A stretch of 64,000 nucleotides of DNA from an uncultured Lachnospiraceae bacterium (GCA_900318375.1 ONKG01000033.1:1-64000); one strand, 5' to 3'; shown: positions 32,918 to 42,851, counted from the first letter of the stretch. The notes: generated by a model not told the origin, from the letters alone. Translations and numbers: made by a program.

Positions 32918-32946
32918 ATTATAGGGGCTTGACTGTTTAAAAGCAA
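32918..32946 (-). promoter_or_regulatory. Promoter of the ABC transporter operon
   Basis: On the reverse strand, TTGCTT (32946-32941), a 17-bp spacer and TATAAT (32923-32918). The leader is about 45 nt, too short for a large riboswitch. Confidence 0.7.
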
Positions 32947-33129
32947 CTTAAATCCTCACGAAAAAGAATACAGATTGTGCATAGATTGAGTCAGAAAGCG
33001 AGAAGCAGAATAAAAATAAATGGACAAAGCGGGGACAAAATGATAATGTAAATACGTTTCCTATAGATACGATATACGTGGGCGGACATGTCTCATGAAA
33101 GCCCTGACCGGAAAGGTGGAATAGACATT

Positions 33130-33654
33130 ATGAGTTTACTGAAGCAGTGGCGCGACAAGGCCTATGACGAATCTGCAAATAAAGGTGACCTGCAGAGACT
33201 GTGGGCAGACTATTTTGAAAAGGAAAAGAACATTTATACAGTTCTTCTGAAGGACCCCGATGTAGAAGTAAAGGGAACCGTAAAGGAACTGGCAGAAAAA
33301 TACGGGATCGATCTGATGACCATGGTGGGATTCCTCGACGGAATCAATGATTCCCTGGTCACCCCCAACCCCATCGAAGAAATGGAAGAGGACACTGAAG
33401 TAAGCCTCGGCTTTGACAAAGAGAAACTCTTCAAGAATATGGTCGCTGCAGGCGCGGACTGGCTGTACGGCCTTCCCGAGTGGAATGACATCTTTGATGA
33501 AGAGACACAGAAGCGCCTCTACCAGGAGCAGAAACAGTCCGGCACCGTCAAGAAGGGCAAGAAGATCTATCCCAACGACCCTTGCCCCTGCGGCTCCGGC
33601 AAAAAATACAAAAAGTGCCACGGCAGAAACGGCGCTAACCGCTTCGAGAACTGA
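33130..33654 (+). CDS. SEC-C motif protein
   Basis: The 174-residue product has an acidic helical body and ends with a SEC-C zinc-binding motif, [17 protein letters not shown] (CxCx8CH). The motif is the one found at the C-terminus of SecA and in many small proteins of unknown role. Start 33130 (MSLLKQW) follows AAAGGTGG; in-frame 33088 has no such site. It is monocistronic and divergent from the ABC operon. Confidence 0.85.
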   Translation: MSLLKQWRDKAYDESANKGDLQRLWADYFEKEKNIYTVLLKDPDVEVKGTVKELAEKYGIDLMTMVGFLDGINDSLVTPNPIEEMEEDTEVSLGFDKEKLFKNMVAAGADWLYGLPEWNDIFDEETQKRLYQEQKQSGTVKKGKKIYPNDPCPCGSGKKYKKCHGRNGANRFEN

Positions 33655-33656
33655 TC

Positions 33657-33747
33657 GGGACACGTGGGACGGTACCTTTGACAACATATAACTTCCTATG
33701 ATGAGGCTGTCATTGTTGGGACACGAGGGACGGTTCTGACTGTCCCA
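33657..33747 (+). repeat. Two GGGACACG-type short repeats after the SEC-C gene
   Basis: GGGACACGTGGGACGGT (33657-33673) and GGGACACGAGGGACGGT (33718-33734) differ by one base. The second forms a small hairpin GGGACA/TGTCCC (33718-33723 with 33741-33746). A third, shorter GGGACGG occurs at about 33789 and can pair with CCGTCC near 33836 before a T run, giving a likely terminator. No gene is seen between 33655 and 34019. Confidence 0.65.
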
Positions 33748-34019
33748 ATCATCCAATGAAGAATTAATAGGATATTATTGCAGTATCAGGGACGGTTCAG
33801 TCCGACTCATCCTGAACGGATGGATCAGACAGAGCCGTCCTTTTTTGGTTCTGTTTTTACACACAGGTTAGTCTTATCGCTTTTTAGGGAATGCGTGACC
33901 TTTCCCATTTTGGCCGTCTCAGTCGCTTCACTTTTTCAAAGCGAGAGTGACTTTTTCTTTTTTAAGCATCTCCGTCGCTATGTTTTTTTCAAGGCAAGAG
34001 TGATTAAGGACATCTTTAT

Positions 34020-34209
34020 GATGTAAAGGTCAAAATGTATCCAATGGCTCTGAGTCTCGTCAAGTTGCACAAACAGCCGAAGGGCCTTGGCGAGCGGCCG
34101 GTACTTGGCCGCTGATTTTTAGCGGCCTTAGCACCGCGAGAGCGTGCCCAAGGCGTTTGTGCAACTTGACGAGACGGTGTTCCCTTAACCACCTTTTGAC
34201 CTCAACATC
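34020..34209 (-). mobile_element. Miniature inverted-repeat element, copy B
   Basis: This 190-bp copy, the longest of the three, is in opposite orientation to copy A. Ends are GATGTAAAGGTCAAAA and the complement of GATGTTGAGGTCAAAAGGT. The 8-bp flanks ATCTTTAT are identical on both sides, a clean target-duplication pattern. The centre carries 38 bp absent from copy C, including an inner GGCCGCTGATTTTTAGCGGCC-like hairpin region. Confidence 0.85.
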
Positions 34210-34404
34210 ATCTTTATGTGAAATGTCGCTTTTCTTTTTTGCTGGAAGAGTGATCCTGGGTTTCCTGATTGGAAATATCGCTGAGAGAGGGACATAGCAT
34301 GTTGGCAGGAATCGAAAATGTTTGTTAAAGTGAGAAAAATGGCAGCAAAAAAAGAGGGATGGCGGCGATTGCCGGCATCCTGCCCCAAAAAAAGGCATGT
34401 TTTA

Positions 34405-34453
34405 AGGGCTGTTGATCAGCTGAAGAAACTTTTTCAGCTGAGGCAACAGCCCT
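34405..34453. other. Strong hairpin downstream of the J-domain gene
   Basis: AGGGCTGTTG (34405-34414) pairs with CAACAGCCCT (34444-34453), and CAGCTGAA pairs inside with TTCAGCTG. It lies past the end of the reverse-strand operon, but no T run follows in that direction, so terminator function is uncertain. Confidence 0.5.
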
Positions 34454-34464
34454 GATTGTTAATA

Positions 34465-34533
34465 GGACATACTGTCTTAAAAGGACATACTGTCTTAAAA
34501 GGATATACTGTCTTAAAAGGATATTCTGTCTTA
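34465..34533. repeat. Four 18-bp tandem repeats downstream of the J-domain gene
   Basis: The unit GGACATACTGTCTTAAAA occurs at 34465, 34483 and 34501 (with C-to-T change) and partly at 34519. It sits 37 bp past the stop codon of the reverse-strand gene. Confidence 0.88.
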
Positions 34534-34569
34534 TATTTAGCGGAAAAATCGAACCATTAAGGTAAGGGG

Positions 34570-35370
34570 TCAGCAGCTTCTGCCGTTTCCGCAGCAGCAG
34601 ATATTGCACAGGGCATTCAGGCAGATGTAAGTCGCGCAGATACGCATGCACTGGCCGCCTGCATCGACGGGAGCCCCATATGACTGCTGCCTTGAGGAAT
34701 ACCATTTGCTGCCGGACTGAATCTGCTGCAGCATGTTCTGGAAAATCTGATTGTCCGGTTCCATGGAAACAGCCTGCTGGGCGTGTTCGAGAGCGACGGC
34801 ATCATTGCCTATGCCGCTGTTTGCGGCGGCGCTGTAGTAGTACCACTGGGCGCTGCGCTCCTCCATGGCATCGAGAACGTTGAGGGCCTCCTGGAACATT
34901 CCATGGTTGATATAGCTTGCGGCAGCGCGGAGATGGATGGCCTCTTCGCTGTTATCCTGCGTGTAGGCTCCCTGCGTGCCGAAACCGAAGCTGCTGAAAA
35001 ACTCGTTCCAGAATTCGGAGAAATCCTCAAAGTTGCCGTAATAGGTGTAGGTGGTGCCGTCTTCATCCTGCCAGGTCTGTCCGGAGCTTTGCTGGGAACT
35101 GTAGGGACTGCTGCCCGGACGGGAGCTGCCCTGAGGCCTGCCGTAGCCTGAAGTACCGAAACCGGAACTTGAATATGGATGCTGGCGCTCATACATGACC
35201 TGCTGATAGGCCTGCTGCACGAGTTTGAACATTTCCTCTGCTTTGTCCTTGTCAGGATTGTTGACATTGGCATCCGGATGATATTTCCGGCTCAGCTGCC
35301 GATATGCCTTTTTGACTTCGTCGTCGGTTGCGTCCCGGGAAATACCGAGAATCTTATATGGATCTGACAT
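34570..35370 (-). CDS. J-domain (DnaJ-like) protein with TPR and Cys-rich end
   Basis: The 266-residue product starts with a J domain ([22 protein letters not shown] tripeptide in RKYHPDAN), which stimulates DnaK-type chaperones. A Gly/Ser/Gln-rich linker follows (about 70-110), then a helical TPR-like region (about 150-220) and a C-terminus rich in Cys ([20 protein letters not shown]). It lacks the zinc domain of classical DnaJ, so it is a specialised co-chaperone. It forms an operon with the DUF5685 and zinc-ribbon genes. Confidence 0.85.
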   Translation of the reverse strand: MSDPYKILGISRDATDDEVKKAYRQLSRKYHPDANVNNPDKDKAEEMFKLVQQAYQQVMYERQHPYSSSGFGTSGYGRPQGSSRPGSSPYSSQQSSGQTWQDEDGTTYTYYGNFEDFSEFWNEFFSSFGFGTQGAYTQDNSEEAIHLRAAASYINHGMFQEALNVLDAMEERSAQWYYYSAAANSGIGNDAVALEHAQQAVSMEPDNQIFQNMLQQIQSGSKWYSSRQQSYGAPVDAGGQCMRICATYICLNALCNICCCGNGRSC

Positions 35371-35413
35371 GATCTTTATCTTTCTCTGTCTTGTATGAAT
35401 GACGGCCTGTTAT

Positions 35414-36295
35414 TCAGGCCGGGTCCTGGTGCTGGCTGACGTTATCGTCAGGGCATGCGCCGGTGCGTTTTGCATAGATTTCTTCAAATTTTGTCCAGAC
35501 GCCTGCATAAAGTATATTCCGAAGTATATCAACATTTTTTACGATGGGCAATATCTCAAATGCGCGTGTGCATGAGGCCATGAGCATGGTCAGAAGAGTG
35601 CGCATATAGCCGTTGAAGTCGGCGCCGTTTTCCTGCATCCTTGCCCGGACAGGCAGGAGAGGATTAAAGCTCCCGGAAACCGCATCGTCTTCCAGATCGT
35701 CGTAGGCGTCGAGGAGATAGATGAATTTGCCCAGATAATAGCCCATTCGGCGAAGAGGCTCTTCCCACTCGTCATGCCGGAAGGCAAAGAGCTCCGCCAT
35801 CAGATCACCGAAGCAGGCGCCGGCCTGGTCGGGCGAAACCTCCTGCTTTTCCATCGTGTGCAGGCGCTCGAGACAGTCAGCGATGACCTGTGCTTTTTCA
35901 GGGTAGAGCTCTTTTGCTCTTTTAAACCCGCCGTGAAGAATGCCCGACATGGCAAGCCCCCGGATCTGCTGCTCGTCCTCCCAATTGTCACGCATGGAGT
36001 ACCAGGAGAGGAGAATAGTGACATGCGCCGCGTACTGTGTGTATTTGTTCCTGCGCCTGGGCCGTTTGCTGAAGGGATGGGCGATACAGGAAGCCTTTTC
36101 AAAGGTTTCATCTTCAGGCTCATACAGACAGGTCAGCAGAAGCCCCAGAAAAGCGGTGTCATAATTGAGTGTGAGCTGACCGAACCTGCCGTAGTGTTCA
36201 TGCAGCTCCTCACACAGCCCACAATAATAGCTGCGGTACAGGTCAAACTCCCGTATCCGCAGCTCCGGTTCATTGATCACAACATATCCAAACAT
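35414..36295 (-). CDS. DUF5685-family protein
   Basis: The 293-residue product (MFGYVVINEPELRIREFDLYRSYYCGLC) matches DUF5685 as I recall it. It is mostly helical with conserved Cys near the N-terminus (YYCGLC) and near residue 70. A DAYDDLEDD motif near residue 195 recalls the metal-binding aspartates of isoprenoid synthase folds, and LNYDTAFLGLLL is the other conserved part. No function is known. It lies 43 bp upstream of the J-domain gene, so the two probably act together. Confidence 0.75.
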   Translation of the reverse strand: MFGYVVINEPELRIREFDLYRSYYCGLCEELHEHYGRFGQLTLNYDTAFLGLLLTCLYEPEDETFEKASCIAHPFSKRPRRRNKYTQYAAHVTILLSWYSMRDNWEDEQQIRGLAMSGILHGGFKRAKELYPEKAQVIADCLERLHTMEKQEVSPDQAGACFGDLMAELFAFRHDEWEEPLRRMGYYLGKFIYLLDAYDDLEDDAVSGSFNPLLPVRARMQENGADFNGYMRTLLTMLMASCTRAFEILPIVKNVDILRNILYAGVWTKFEEIYAKRTGACPDDNVSQHQDPA

Positions 36296-36337
36296 AAAAC
36301 CTGCTCTGTTTCCAAAAAATATAAACCAGTTTCAAAA

Positions 36338-36778
36338 TCAGCTTTGTTCCATAAATTCCGTGCCGCACTTGGGGCAGCGCACCATGATCCGGCCCTTCCC
36401 GCGGGGAATACGGATTTTCTGCCTGCATTTGGGGCATTTATAAATATGGTATTCGATCCGCTGGGAGGCGCTGTGCTTTGATTTCCCGAAAAACGAAGAA
36501 ATCTTCCCCTTGATCGAAAGGTATTTCTGATTCTCTGCATACCGCCTCGGGATATTGCGGGAAAAAGTGCGGAAATAAATAATGAAAAGAAGTACCGCGT
36601 AAACGATGCCCGAAACGCGCACAAAGAAATGCACGCCGGGAAAAGCCAGAAAGGCATTGGCCAGCATATCCAGTGCGATGAGAACGATTACAACGAGGGA
36701 GAGAAAACGGGAAAGCTGATCTGTGCCGTATCTGCCCTGCATAAATATTGCCAGACGGTATCGAAGATTTTTAAGCAT
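36338..36778 (-). CDS. Membrane protein with C-terminal zinc ribbon
   Basis: The 146-residue product has two transmembrane segments (about 28-45 and 53-68), a basic stretch, then a zinc ribbon (CPKCRQKIRIPRGKGRIMV followed by CPKCGTEF) facing the cytoplasm. Function unknown. It is the first gene of the operon with DUF5685 and J-domain genes. Its start is 16 bp from a strongly structured segment (36795-36940) that would be its leader. Confidence 0.78.
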   Translation of the reverse strand: MLKNLRYRLAIFMQGRYGTDQLSRFLSLVVIVLIALDMLANAFLAFPGVHFFVRVSGIVYAVLLFIIYFRTFSRNIPRRYAENQKYLSIKGKISSFFGKSKHSASQRIEYHIYKCPKCRQKIRIPRGKGRIMVRCPKCGTEFMEQS

Positions 36779-36794
36779 ACTTCAGCTCCATGGA

Positions 36795-36940
36795 GTGGTG
36801 ACACAAACCGCGTGAGATCAAATCTACGCGCTGATTTGTCCGTTCGGTGCGCAAAAGGCGTTTCGGATGGGCAGGCAAAGTGATGGTCTGCCTGATCGAT
36901 CCGGTGAATTGGACCGGGTACCGCAAATATGCGTCACCAC
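36795..36940. ncRNA. Candidate structured RNA or cis-regulatory leader (multi-helix)
   Basis: The segment is closed by GTGGTGAC (36795-36802) pairing with GTCACCAC (36933-36940). Inside are four hairpins: ACAAA/TTTGT around CGCGT(g)AGAT/ATCTACGCG (36803-36839); TCCG/CGGA (36839-36867); GGCAG/CTGCC (36870-36892); and CCGGT/ACCGG (36901-36917). Together they would form a multi-branch junction. Orientation is unclear: on the reverse strand it would be the 5' leader of the zinc-ribbon operon; on the forward strand it would be free-standing. It matches no riboswitch class I know. Confidence 0.45.
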
Positions 36941-37066
36941 ATAAATTTAAGGGTATTACACATCAAATACAATGAACTGGAAGCAAAAAATCATTAAAAA
37001 TCTATGAATAGTCAAAATCCATGAGTGGAGCATCTTAATAATACGGAATCAGCTCACGGAATCAAC

Positions 37067-37372
37067 TCAAAAGAAGAAGCCGGTCAGAAAAACTGTCGCG
37101 CAGCAGCTGATGGCGACAACGAACAGATCTCCGTTGACCCAGGCGACGATCAGTCCCACTAGGAGAGCGGCGACACCCGACCATACCTTGTCCGTGGCCG
37201 TGACGATCGCGGGGAAGGTCATGACTGCGAGAGTGACATAAGGCACATAAAATAGGAAAGAACGGATAAAGCGGTTGGTGATCGGCTTTCTGAGGAAGAG
37301 GAGCGGCAGCAGGCGGATCATATAGACAGTCAGGCACATGATCAGCAGTGAAATATAAATATTGTCGGTCAT
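37067..37372 (-). CDS. azlD: AzlD-family branched-chain amino acid exporter subunit
   Basis: This 101-residue membrane protein has about four hydrophobic segments and the AzlD pattern (YMIRLLPLLFLRK, FLFYVPYVTLAVMTFP). With AzlC it forms a branched-chain amino-acid or related exporter. GAGG precedes the start. It follows azlC by 142 bp in the same direction. Confidence 0.88.
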   Translation of the reverse strand: MTDNIYISLLIMCLTVYMIRLLPLLFLRKPITNRFIRSFLFYVPYVTLAVMTFPAIVTATDKVWSGVAALLVGLIVAWVNGDLFVVAISCCATVFLTGFFF

Positions 37373-37513
37373 GGATCAAACCTCATAGCTGAAAAATAGT
37401 TGCGGGAATCGCTCCGGTCAGGGATGACCAGGAAGCGGATGAGACAAAAAACAGAAATAAAAGCGCCGGTCTTTCGAGCTGCAGTTGATTGGGGCTGCAG
37501 GCAATGTGCCGGA

Positions 37514-38293
37514 TTATGTATTTTCTTGAGGCTCTTCCTCAACAGGATTGATGGCAGCGGCCGCACCGGCGATGAGCAGTGTAAGGATGATCACCTTGAA
37601 ACCGGAGGAGATGCCTTTGGTGAGGGGGAGCACGCTGAAGATCCAGCTGACCGCCATGGATACAGCAACCAGAATACCGATAAAGCGGTTCTTTTTTGCG
37701 GGCGGGATGATGATGGCCAGGAACATACCGTAGAGGGAGACGCTCAGCGCGTTGACTGCGGCGGCAGGGAGGATGTTTCCGACCAGAACACCCATGACCG
37801 TCCCGCCGGACCAGCCGGCGACCGAGATAAAGGTGATCGCGTAGCTGTAGAAGGGTTCGAGGTATCCCGGCACTGCGCTGGACAGACCGAAGATCTCATC
37901 CGTGATACAGTAGGCGACCCCGAAGCGGTGGATCAGGGGGAGCGACGGTCTGAGTTTCTGTGAGAGCGAGCAGCTCATGAGAAAATATCGGAGATTCACG
38001 ATCACACAGGTTGTGATCATCTCGATCACACCTGCGTGGGACTCGATGAGCATGAGGGCGGCAAACTCACCTGCGGAAGCCACCATTCCCGTCGACATAA
38101 GGAAGGACTGGAAAGCGGAAAGGCCGATCCGCCTTGCTTCGATGCCCAGCGCGAAGGCGACCGCGAAATAGCCCATGCAGATCGGGAAACCGTCCCTGAG
38201 CCCCCGCAGGACCCAGCCTTTCCTTGCGGAAGGGTATCCGTGGGTGATTGTATTATTATTTGATGAACTGTTTTCCATAAGTGCAGTACCCAT
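37514..38293 (-). CDS. azlC: AzlC-family branched-chain amino acid exporter subunit
   Basis: The 259-residue product has multiple transmembrane segments and the AzlC signature: GLRDGFPICMGYFAVAFALGI, the following SAFQSFLMSTGMVASAGEFA, and LRYFLMSCSLSQKL. It is the large subunit of the AzlCD exporter. Start 38293 or 38278 (MENSSSNN) is possible; neither has a strong ribosome binding site. The N-terminal Asn/Ser stretch is not conserved in the family. Confidence 0.88.
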   Translation of the reverse strand: MGTALMENSSSNNNTITHGYPSARKGWVLRGLRDGFPICMGYFAVAFALGIEARRIGLSAFQSFLMSTGMVASAGEFAALMLIESHAGVIEMITTCVIVNLRYFLMSCSLSQKLRPSLPLIHRFGVAYCITDEIFGLSSAVPGYLEPFYSYAITFISVAGWSGGTVMGVLVGNILPAAAVNALSVSLYGMFLAIIIPPAKKNRFIGILVAVSMAVSWIFSVLPLTKGISSGFKVIILTLLIAGAAAAINPVEEEPQENT

Positions 38294-38355
38294 TTTGAAT
38301 TATTTATGGTAAAATAGCTAATTGTGCAGCGTTACGACATAGCTGACAAGAACAC

Positions 38356-38364
38356 ATTATAACA
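38356..38364 (-). promoter_or_regulatory. Extended -10 promoter for azlCD
   Basis: On the reverse strand TGTTATAAT (38364-38356) is a perfect extended -10. The -35 region is poor. Confidence 0.4.
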
Positions 38365-38389
38365 CATAGATTCCAAAGGGGGAAAAGAA

Positions 38390-38563
38390 ATGTTGCCGAA
38401 AGATCCTCATATGCTGGCAAGTTTTCTGAATCTGAAGCTCCGTGACTTTTATCCGTCACTTGACGCGCTGTGCGATGACCTCGGCCTGGATAAAGAGGAA
38501 ATCGTACAAAAGCTCGAGGCCGAGGAATATTCCTACGATCCCGAGCGCAATCAGTTTATATAA
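38390..38563 (+). CDS. DUF4250 small protein
   Basis: This 57-residue protein (MLPKDPHMLASFLNLKLRDF at the start, DPERNQFI at the end) matches the DUF4250 family of tiny cytoplasmic proteins in Firmicutes as I recall it: conserved LPKDP, NxKLRD and LCDDLG. AAAGGGGG lies 7 bp before the ATG. It is divergent from azlC and 160 bp before valS. Function unknown. GC-rich inverted repeats follow its stop, without a T run. Confidence 0.85.
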   Translation: MLPKDPHMLASFLNLKLRDFYPSLDALCDDLGLDKEEIVQKLEAEEYSYDPERNQFI

Positions 38564-38723
38564 AAAGCGCCCGCTCAATGCCCGGGCGCAAATGCCCGCA
38601 TAATACCCGGGCGCGCGCGTCTTGAAAAGACATCATATCATTATTATTTACATCATTATTTACATCTACTTACATTATTAATTACATCCTTTATCAGAAG
38701 GGATTAGAAGGAGATTTTTTTAT

Positions 38724-41393
38724 ATGCGAAGAGAACTTGCAAAGACCTACGATCCTCAGGGAATCGAGGACCGGATCTACAAAAACTGGGAAGAGAAGAA
38801 ATACTTCCATGCGGAAGTGGATTATTCGAAGACTCCTTTTACTATCGTGATTCCGCCGCCCAATATCACCGGCCAGCTTCACATGGGGCACGCTCTGGAC
38901 AATACTTTGCAGGATATCCTGATCCGCTATAAGAGGATGCAGGGCTACAATGCTCTCTGGCAGCCCGGAACAGACCATGCCAGCATTGCTACCGAAGTCA
39001 AGGTCATCGACGCTTTGCGCGAGCAGGGAATTTTGAAGGCAGACCTGGGCCGTGAGGGATTCCTGGAGAAATGCTGGGACTGGCGCAAAGAGTACGGCGG
39101 CCGCATTGTGAACCAGCTCAAGAAGCTCGGCTCCTCCTGTGACTGGGACCGTGAGCGCTTCACCATGGACGAGGGCTGCAACAAGGCCGTCACGGAAGTC
39201 TTCTGCAAGATGCACAAGAAGGGCTGGATCTATAAGGGAAGCCGCATCATCAACTGGTGCCCGATCTGCAAGACCTCCATTTCCGACGCGGAAGTGCAGT
39301 ACGAAGAGCAGAACGGCCATTTCTGGCATATCAAATATCCTCTGATCGAAGACGACGGCAGCATCTCCACGACCCGTTTCCTGGAGTTTGCGACGACACG
39401 TCCCGAGACTATGCTGGGCGATACCGCTGTGGCTGTTCACCCCGAGGATGAGCGTTATGCGGATTTGATCGGTAAAAAGGTCTGGCTTCCTTTCGTTGAC
39501 CGCCAGATCCCGATCGTCGCGGATACCTATGTCGACCGTGAGTTCGGTACCGGTGTGGTCAAGATCACTCCCGCCCACGACCCCAACGACTTTGAGGTCG
39601 GAAAGCGCCATGGCCTGCCCGAGATCAATATCATGAACGACGACGCCACCATCAACAAAAACGGCGCCAAGTTCGAAGGCATGGACCGCTATGAGGCCAG
39701 AAAGCAGATCGTCAAAGAACTGGAAGAGATGGGCCTTCTGGTCCGTATCGAGGACTATACCCACAATGTCGGAACCCATGACCGCTGCGGCACGACCGTC
39801 GAGCCCCTGATCAAAAAACAGTGGTTCGTCAAGATGGACGAGCTGATCAAGCCCGCCGTCAAGGCTGTCAAAGAGGGTGATATCCAGCTCATCCCCAAGA
39901 GGATGGAGAAGATCTATTTCAACTGGACCGACAATATCCGCGACTGGTGCATCAGCCGCCAGCTCTGGTGGGGCCACCGTATCCCCGCCTATTACTGCGA
40001 CAAGTGCGGAGAAGTTGTCGTTGCGCCCGCCATGCCCGAAAAGTGCCCTGTCTGCGGCGAGACCCACTTCACCCAGGATCCCGATACTCTGGACACCTGG
40101 TTCTCCTCCGCCCTCTGGCCTTTCTCCACACTGGGCTGGCCCGAGCAGACCGAGGATCTGAAGTATTTCTATCCCACGGACGTTCTGGTCACAGGCTATG
40201 ACATTATTTTCTTCTGGGTCATCCGCATGATCTTCTCCGGTTTCGAGCAGATGGGCGAAAAGCCCTTTAAGACCGTGCTTTTCCACGGACTGGTCCGCGA
40301 CGAGCTGGGCAGGAAGATGTCCAAGTCCCTGGGCAACGGCATCGATCCCCTGGAGGTCATCAAAAACTACGGCGCAGACGCCCTTCGTCTGACCCTGGTC
40401 ACCGGCAATGCGCCCGGCAACGACATGCGCTTCTCCAACAGCCGTGTCGAAGCCAGCCGCAATTTTGCCAACAAGGTCTGGAACGCCAGCCGCTTCATCA
40501 TGATGAATATGCCCGAGGACGGGGAGATCCCTGCGGAAATGCCTGCAGGCCTGCTGCCCGAGGACAAGTGGATCCTCTCCGGATTCAATAATGTTGTCAG
40601 GGATGTCACGGATAACATGGACCGCTTCGAGCTGGGCATTGCCGTCCAGAAGGTCCACGACTTCATCTGGGACGAGTTCTGCGACTGGTACATTGAGATG
40701 GTCAAGCCCAGACTCTATGAGACTGAGGATGAGCAGAGCCATATGGCAGCGCTGTGGACACTGCAGACAGTCCTTCAGGGCAGCCTCAAGCTCCTTCATC
40801 CCTTCATGCCTTTCGTCACAGAAGAAATCTTCTGCACCATCCAGGAAAGAGAAGCTTCCATTATGGTTTCCGACTGGCCTGTCTGGAGAGGGGAATATGA
40901 CTTCCCGGCTGAGGAGCAGGCAATCGAGACCATCAAGGAGGCAGTCCGCGCCATCCGTACTGCCAGAAACGAGCGCGGTGTCGCACCTTCCCGCAAGGCA
41001 AAAGTCATCATCGTGTCCGAAGACGAAAAGGTCCGTCAGATTTTCGAAGAGGACAGGCTCTTCTTCGAGCGTCTGGCTTCCGCGTCAGAACTTGTCCTGC
41101 AGGCTGATAAGGAAGGCATCGGTGAAGGAACGGTCTCCATCGTTCTTCCTTTTGCGACCGCTTTCATCCCGCTGGCAGACCTTCTGGATGTCCAGGCCGA
41201 GATCGCAAGACTCACGAAAGAGAAAAAACGCCTCGAGGGCGAGCTGAAGAGAAGCGCGGGCATGCTGCGCAATGAAAAATTCCTCTCCAAGGCTCCCGCT
41301 GACAAGATTGCGGCGGAAAAAGAGAAACAGCAGAAATACGAGCAGCAGATGGCCGGCGTCATCCGCGAACTGGAGGAGCTCTCTGCACTCTGA
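38724..41393 (+). CDS. valS: Valyl-tRNA synthetase
   Basis: The 889-residue class I synthetase attaches valine to tRNA-Val. The HIGH-like signature is in [17 protein letters not shown] (about residues 44-60), KMSKS in [11 protein letters not shown] (about residue 530), and an editing domain lies between ([17 protein letters not shown]). The anticodon-binding domain and a C-terminal coiled coil (about 810-885) complete the normal architecture. AAGGAG lies before ATG 38724. The 160-bp leader contains no T-box motif. Confidence 0.97.
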   Translation: MRRELAKTYDPQGIEDRIYKNWEEKKYFHAEVDYSKTPFTIVIPPPNITGQLHMGHALDNTLQDILIRYKRMQGYNALWQPGTDHASIATEVKVIDALREQGILKADLGREGFLEKCWDWRKEYGGRIVNQLKKLGSSCDWDRERFTMDEGCNKAVTEVFCKMHKKGWIYKGSRIINWCPICKTSISDAEVQYEEQNGHFWHIKYPLIEDDGSISTTRFLEFATTRPETMLGDTAVAVHPEDERYADLIGKKVWLPFVDRQIPIVADTYVDREFGTGVVKITPAHDPNDFEVGKRHGLPEINIMNDDATINKNGAKFEGMDRYEARKQIVKELEEMGLLVRIEDYTHNVGTHDRCGTTVEPLIKKQWFVKMDELIKPAVKAVKEGDIQLIPKRMEKIYFNWTDNIRDWCISRQLWWGHRIPAYYCDKCGEVVVAPAMPEKCPVCGETHFTQDPDTLDTWFSSALWPFSTLGWPEQTEDLKYFYPTDVLVTGYDIIFFWVIRMIFSGFEQMGEKPFKTVLFHGLVRDELGRKMSKSLGNGIDPLEVIKNYGADALRLTLVTGNAPGNDMRFSNSRVEASRNFANKVWNASRFIMMNMPEDGEIPAEMPAGLLPEDKWILSGFNNVVRDVTDNMDRFELGIAVQKVHDFIWDEFCDWYIEMVKPRLYETEDEQSHMAALWTLQTVLQGSLKLLHPFMPFVTEEIFCTIQEREASIMVSDWPVWRGEYDFPAEEQAIETIKEAVRAIRTARNERGVAPSRKAKVIIVSEDEKVRQIFEEDRLFFERLASASELVLQADKEGIGEGTVSIVLPFATAFIPLADLLDVQAEIARLTKEKKRLEGELKRSAGMLRNEKFLSKAPADKIAAEKEKQQKYEQQMAGVIRELEELSAL

Positions 41394-41459
41394 TCCCTCG
41401 TTGTTCACTATAAAACACATAAAACGCAGATGCAGATACGGTACAGTACGGAGTAAGGC

Positions 41460-42851
41460 ATGATTAACTTTTCGGGGCTGGAATTCATTTTCCGTTTCCT
41501 GCCCGTATTCATGATCATTTACTGGATCATCCCATCCACCTATAGAGATGCCTTTTTGTTTGTCGGAAGCCTTGTTTTTTACGCTTCAGGCGCCAAATGG
41601 TTTACCCTGCTCCTCCTGGGGCTTGTTTTCGTAAATTATTTGTTCGGTGAACTGGTCTGGGTGATGCCGGGGCGAAGGAGAAAGACACAGCAGCGTCAGA
41701 TGCTGATTGCGATCGTCGTGATCGATGCGGTCGTTCTCATAGTATTCAAGGTCCTCGCTTTGAAAGTGAAGTCCACGCTCCTTCCCCTGGGACTGAGCTT
41801 TTATATCTTCAAAATGATTTCCTATCAGGCGGATCTTTACCTCGAAAAGATGCACAAAAGACCTTCCTTTATGCAGGCTGCGGCATATTTTACGATGTTT
41901 CCGCAGATCGCGCAGGGGCCGATCATGCGCTTCACCCAGGGATGGATCGAAAAACCGACCAATATACGGCGGCGGACGGTGTACATGGAGCGGGCGGTCT
42001 CGCTTCAGAAAATCGAGGACGGTCTGAGCTTTTTTGTTATCGGTCTTGGAATGAAAGTTCTGATCGCCGACAGGCTCGGAATTCTGTGGAATGAAATTGT
42101 CAAGATCGGCTTTGAGAGTATTTCCACCCCTCTGGCATGGCTGGGGGCGGTGGGCTATTCTCTCGAGCTCTATTTTGATTTCTGGGGATATTCCCTGATG
42201 GCGGGCGGCATCGGCCTGATGCTGGGCTTCCGCTTTATACAGAACTTTATACACCCCTACGCGGCGTGCGGGATCGCGGATTTCTACAGGCGCTGGCATG
42301 CGACACTCGGAAGCTGGTTCCGCGACTATGTGTACATTCCCCTGGGCGGAAGCCGGTGCAGCTCCGCCGCGGTCATACGCAACCTGATGATCGTGTGGCT
42401 CCTGACAGGTTTCTGGCACGGGGGTACGCTCAACTTTATCATCTGGGGTCTTGCCCTTGGGCTGATGATCGTCTGGGAAAAATTCGTCGTGAAGGATCTG
42501 ATCAGGAGAGTGCCCCTGATCGGCCATCTCCATGTGATCATCCTGATCCCCCTGACCTGGGTGATCTTTGCGATCACCGATTTGAAGGAACTGGGAATGT
42601 ACTTCACCCGGCTGTTTCCTTTTTTCGGAACAGGTGTGGCAGTCAACCGGGGTGATTTTGGCAAGTACATCGGCATTTACTGGCCTTTTCTGGCCGCGGG
42701 AGTTCTGCTCTGTGTGCCGGTTTTTTACAACCTGCTGGTGTGGAAACGCAAAAACCCTCTGGTCATCGCCCTCCTCCTGGTTATATTCTGGGTGAGCGTG
42801 TACTTTGCGTCGATTTCCGCCGGCAATCCCTTTATGTATTTCAGCTTCTGA
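41460..42851 (+). CDS. MBOAT-family membrane O-acyltransferase (AlgI/DltB-like)
   Basis: The 463-residue product has about ten transmembrane segments. Core motifs are FYRRWHATLGSWFRDYVYIPLGG (about residue 280) and TGFWHGGTLNFIIWG with the catalytic His (about residue 320). These proteins move acyl groups, usually acetyl, across the membrane onto polysaccharide or teichoic acid. The next gene encodes an anchored SGNH protein, which fits the AlgI plus SGNH/AlgJ-type pairing. The acceptor is unknown. It starts 67 bp after valS. Confidence 0.9.
   Translation: MINFSGLEFIFRFLPVFMIIYWIIPSTYRDAFLFVGSLVFYASGAKWFTLLLLGLVFVNYLFGELVWVMPGRRRKTQQRQMLIAIVVIDAVVLIVFKVLALKVKSTLLPLGLSFYIFKMISYQADLYLEKMHKRPSFMQAAAYFTMFPQIAQGPIMRFTQGWIEKPTNIRRRTVYMERAVSLQKIEDGLSFFVIGLGMKVLIADRLGILWNEIVKIGFESISTPLAWLGAVGYSLELYFDFWGYSLMAGGIGLMLGFRFIQNFIHPYAACGIADFYRRWHATLGSWFRDYVYIPLGGSRCSSAAVIRNLMIVWLLTGFWHGGTLNFIIWGLALGLMIVWEKFVVKDLIRRVPLIGHLHVIILIPLTWVIFAITDLKELGMYFTRLFPFFGTGVAVNRGDFGKYIGIYWPFLAAGVLLCVPVFYNLLVWKRKNPLVIALLLVIFWVSVYFASISAGNPFMYFSF

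Noticed and set aside
34325-34705. Reverse open frame with LLRQYV repeats
   Set aside because: It overlaps the J-domain gene end out of frame and the repeats are the 18-bp DNA array read in one frame; no start signal.
38564-38723. T-box leader for valS
   Set aside because: The gap is only 160 bp, has no AGGGTGGNACCGCG-type antiterminator sequence and no terminator before the start codon.
38694-40799. Long open frame of 701 codons on the reverse strand over valS
   Set aside because: It is antisense to a certain gene with strong codon bias, which leaves the opposite frame free of stops. Its sequence has no recognisable domain and no ribosome binding site.
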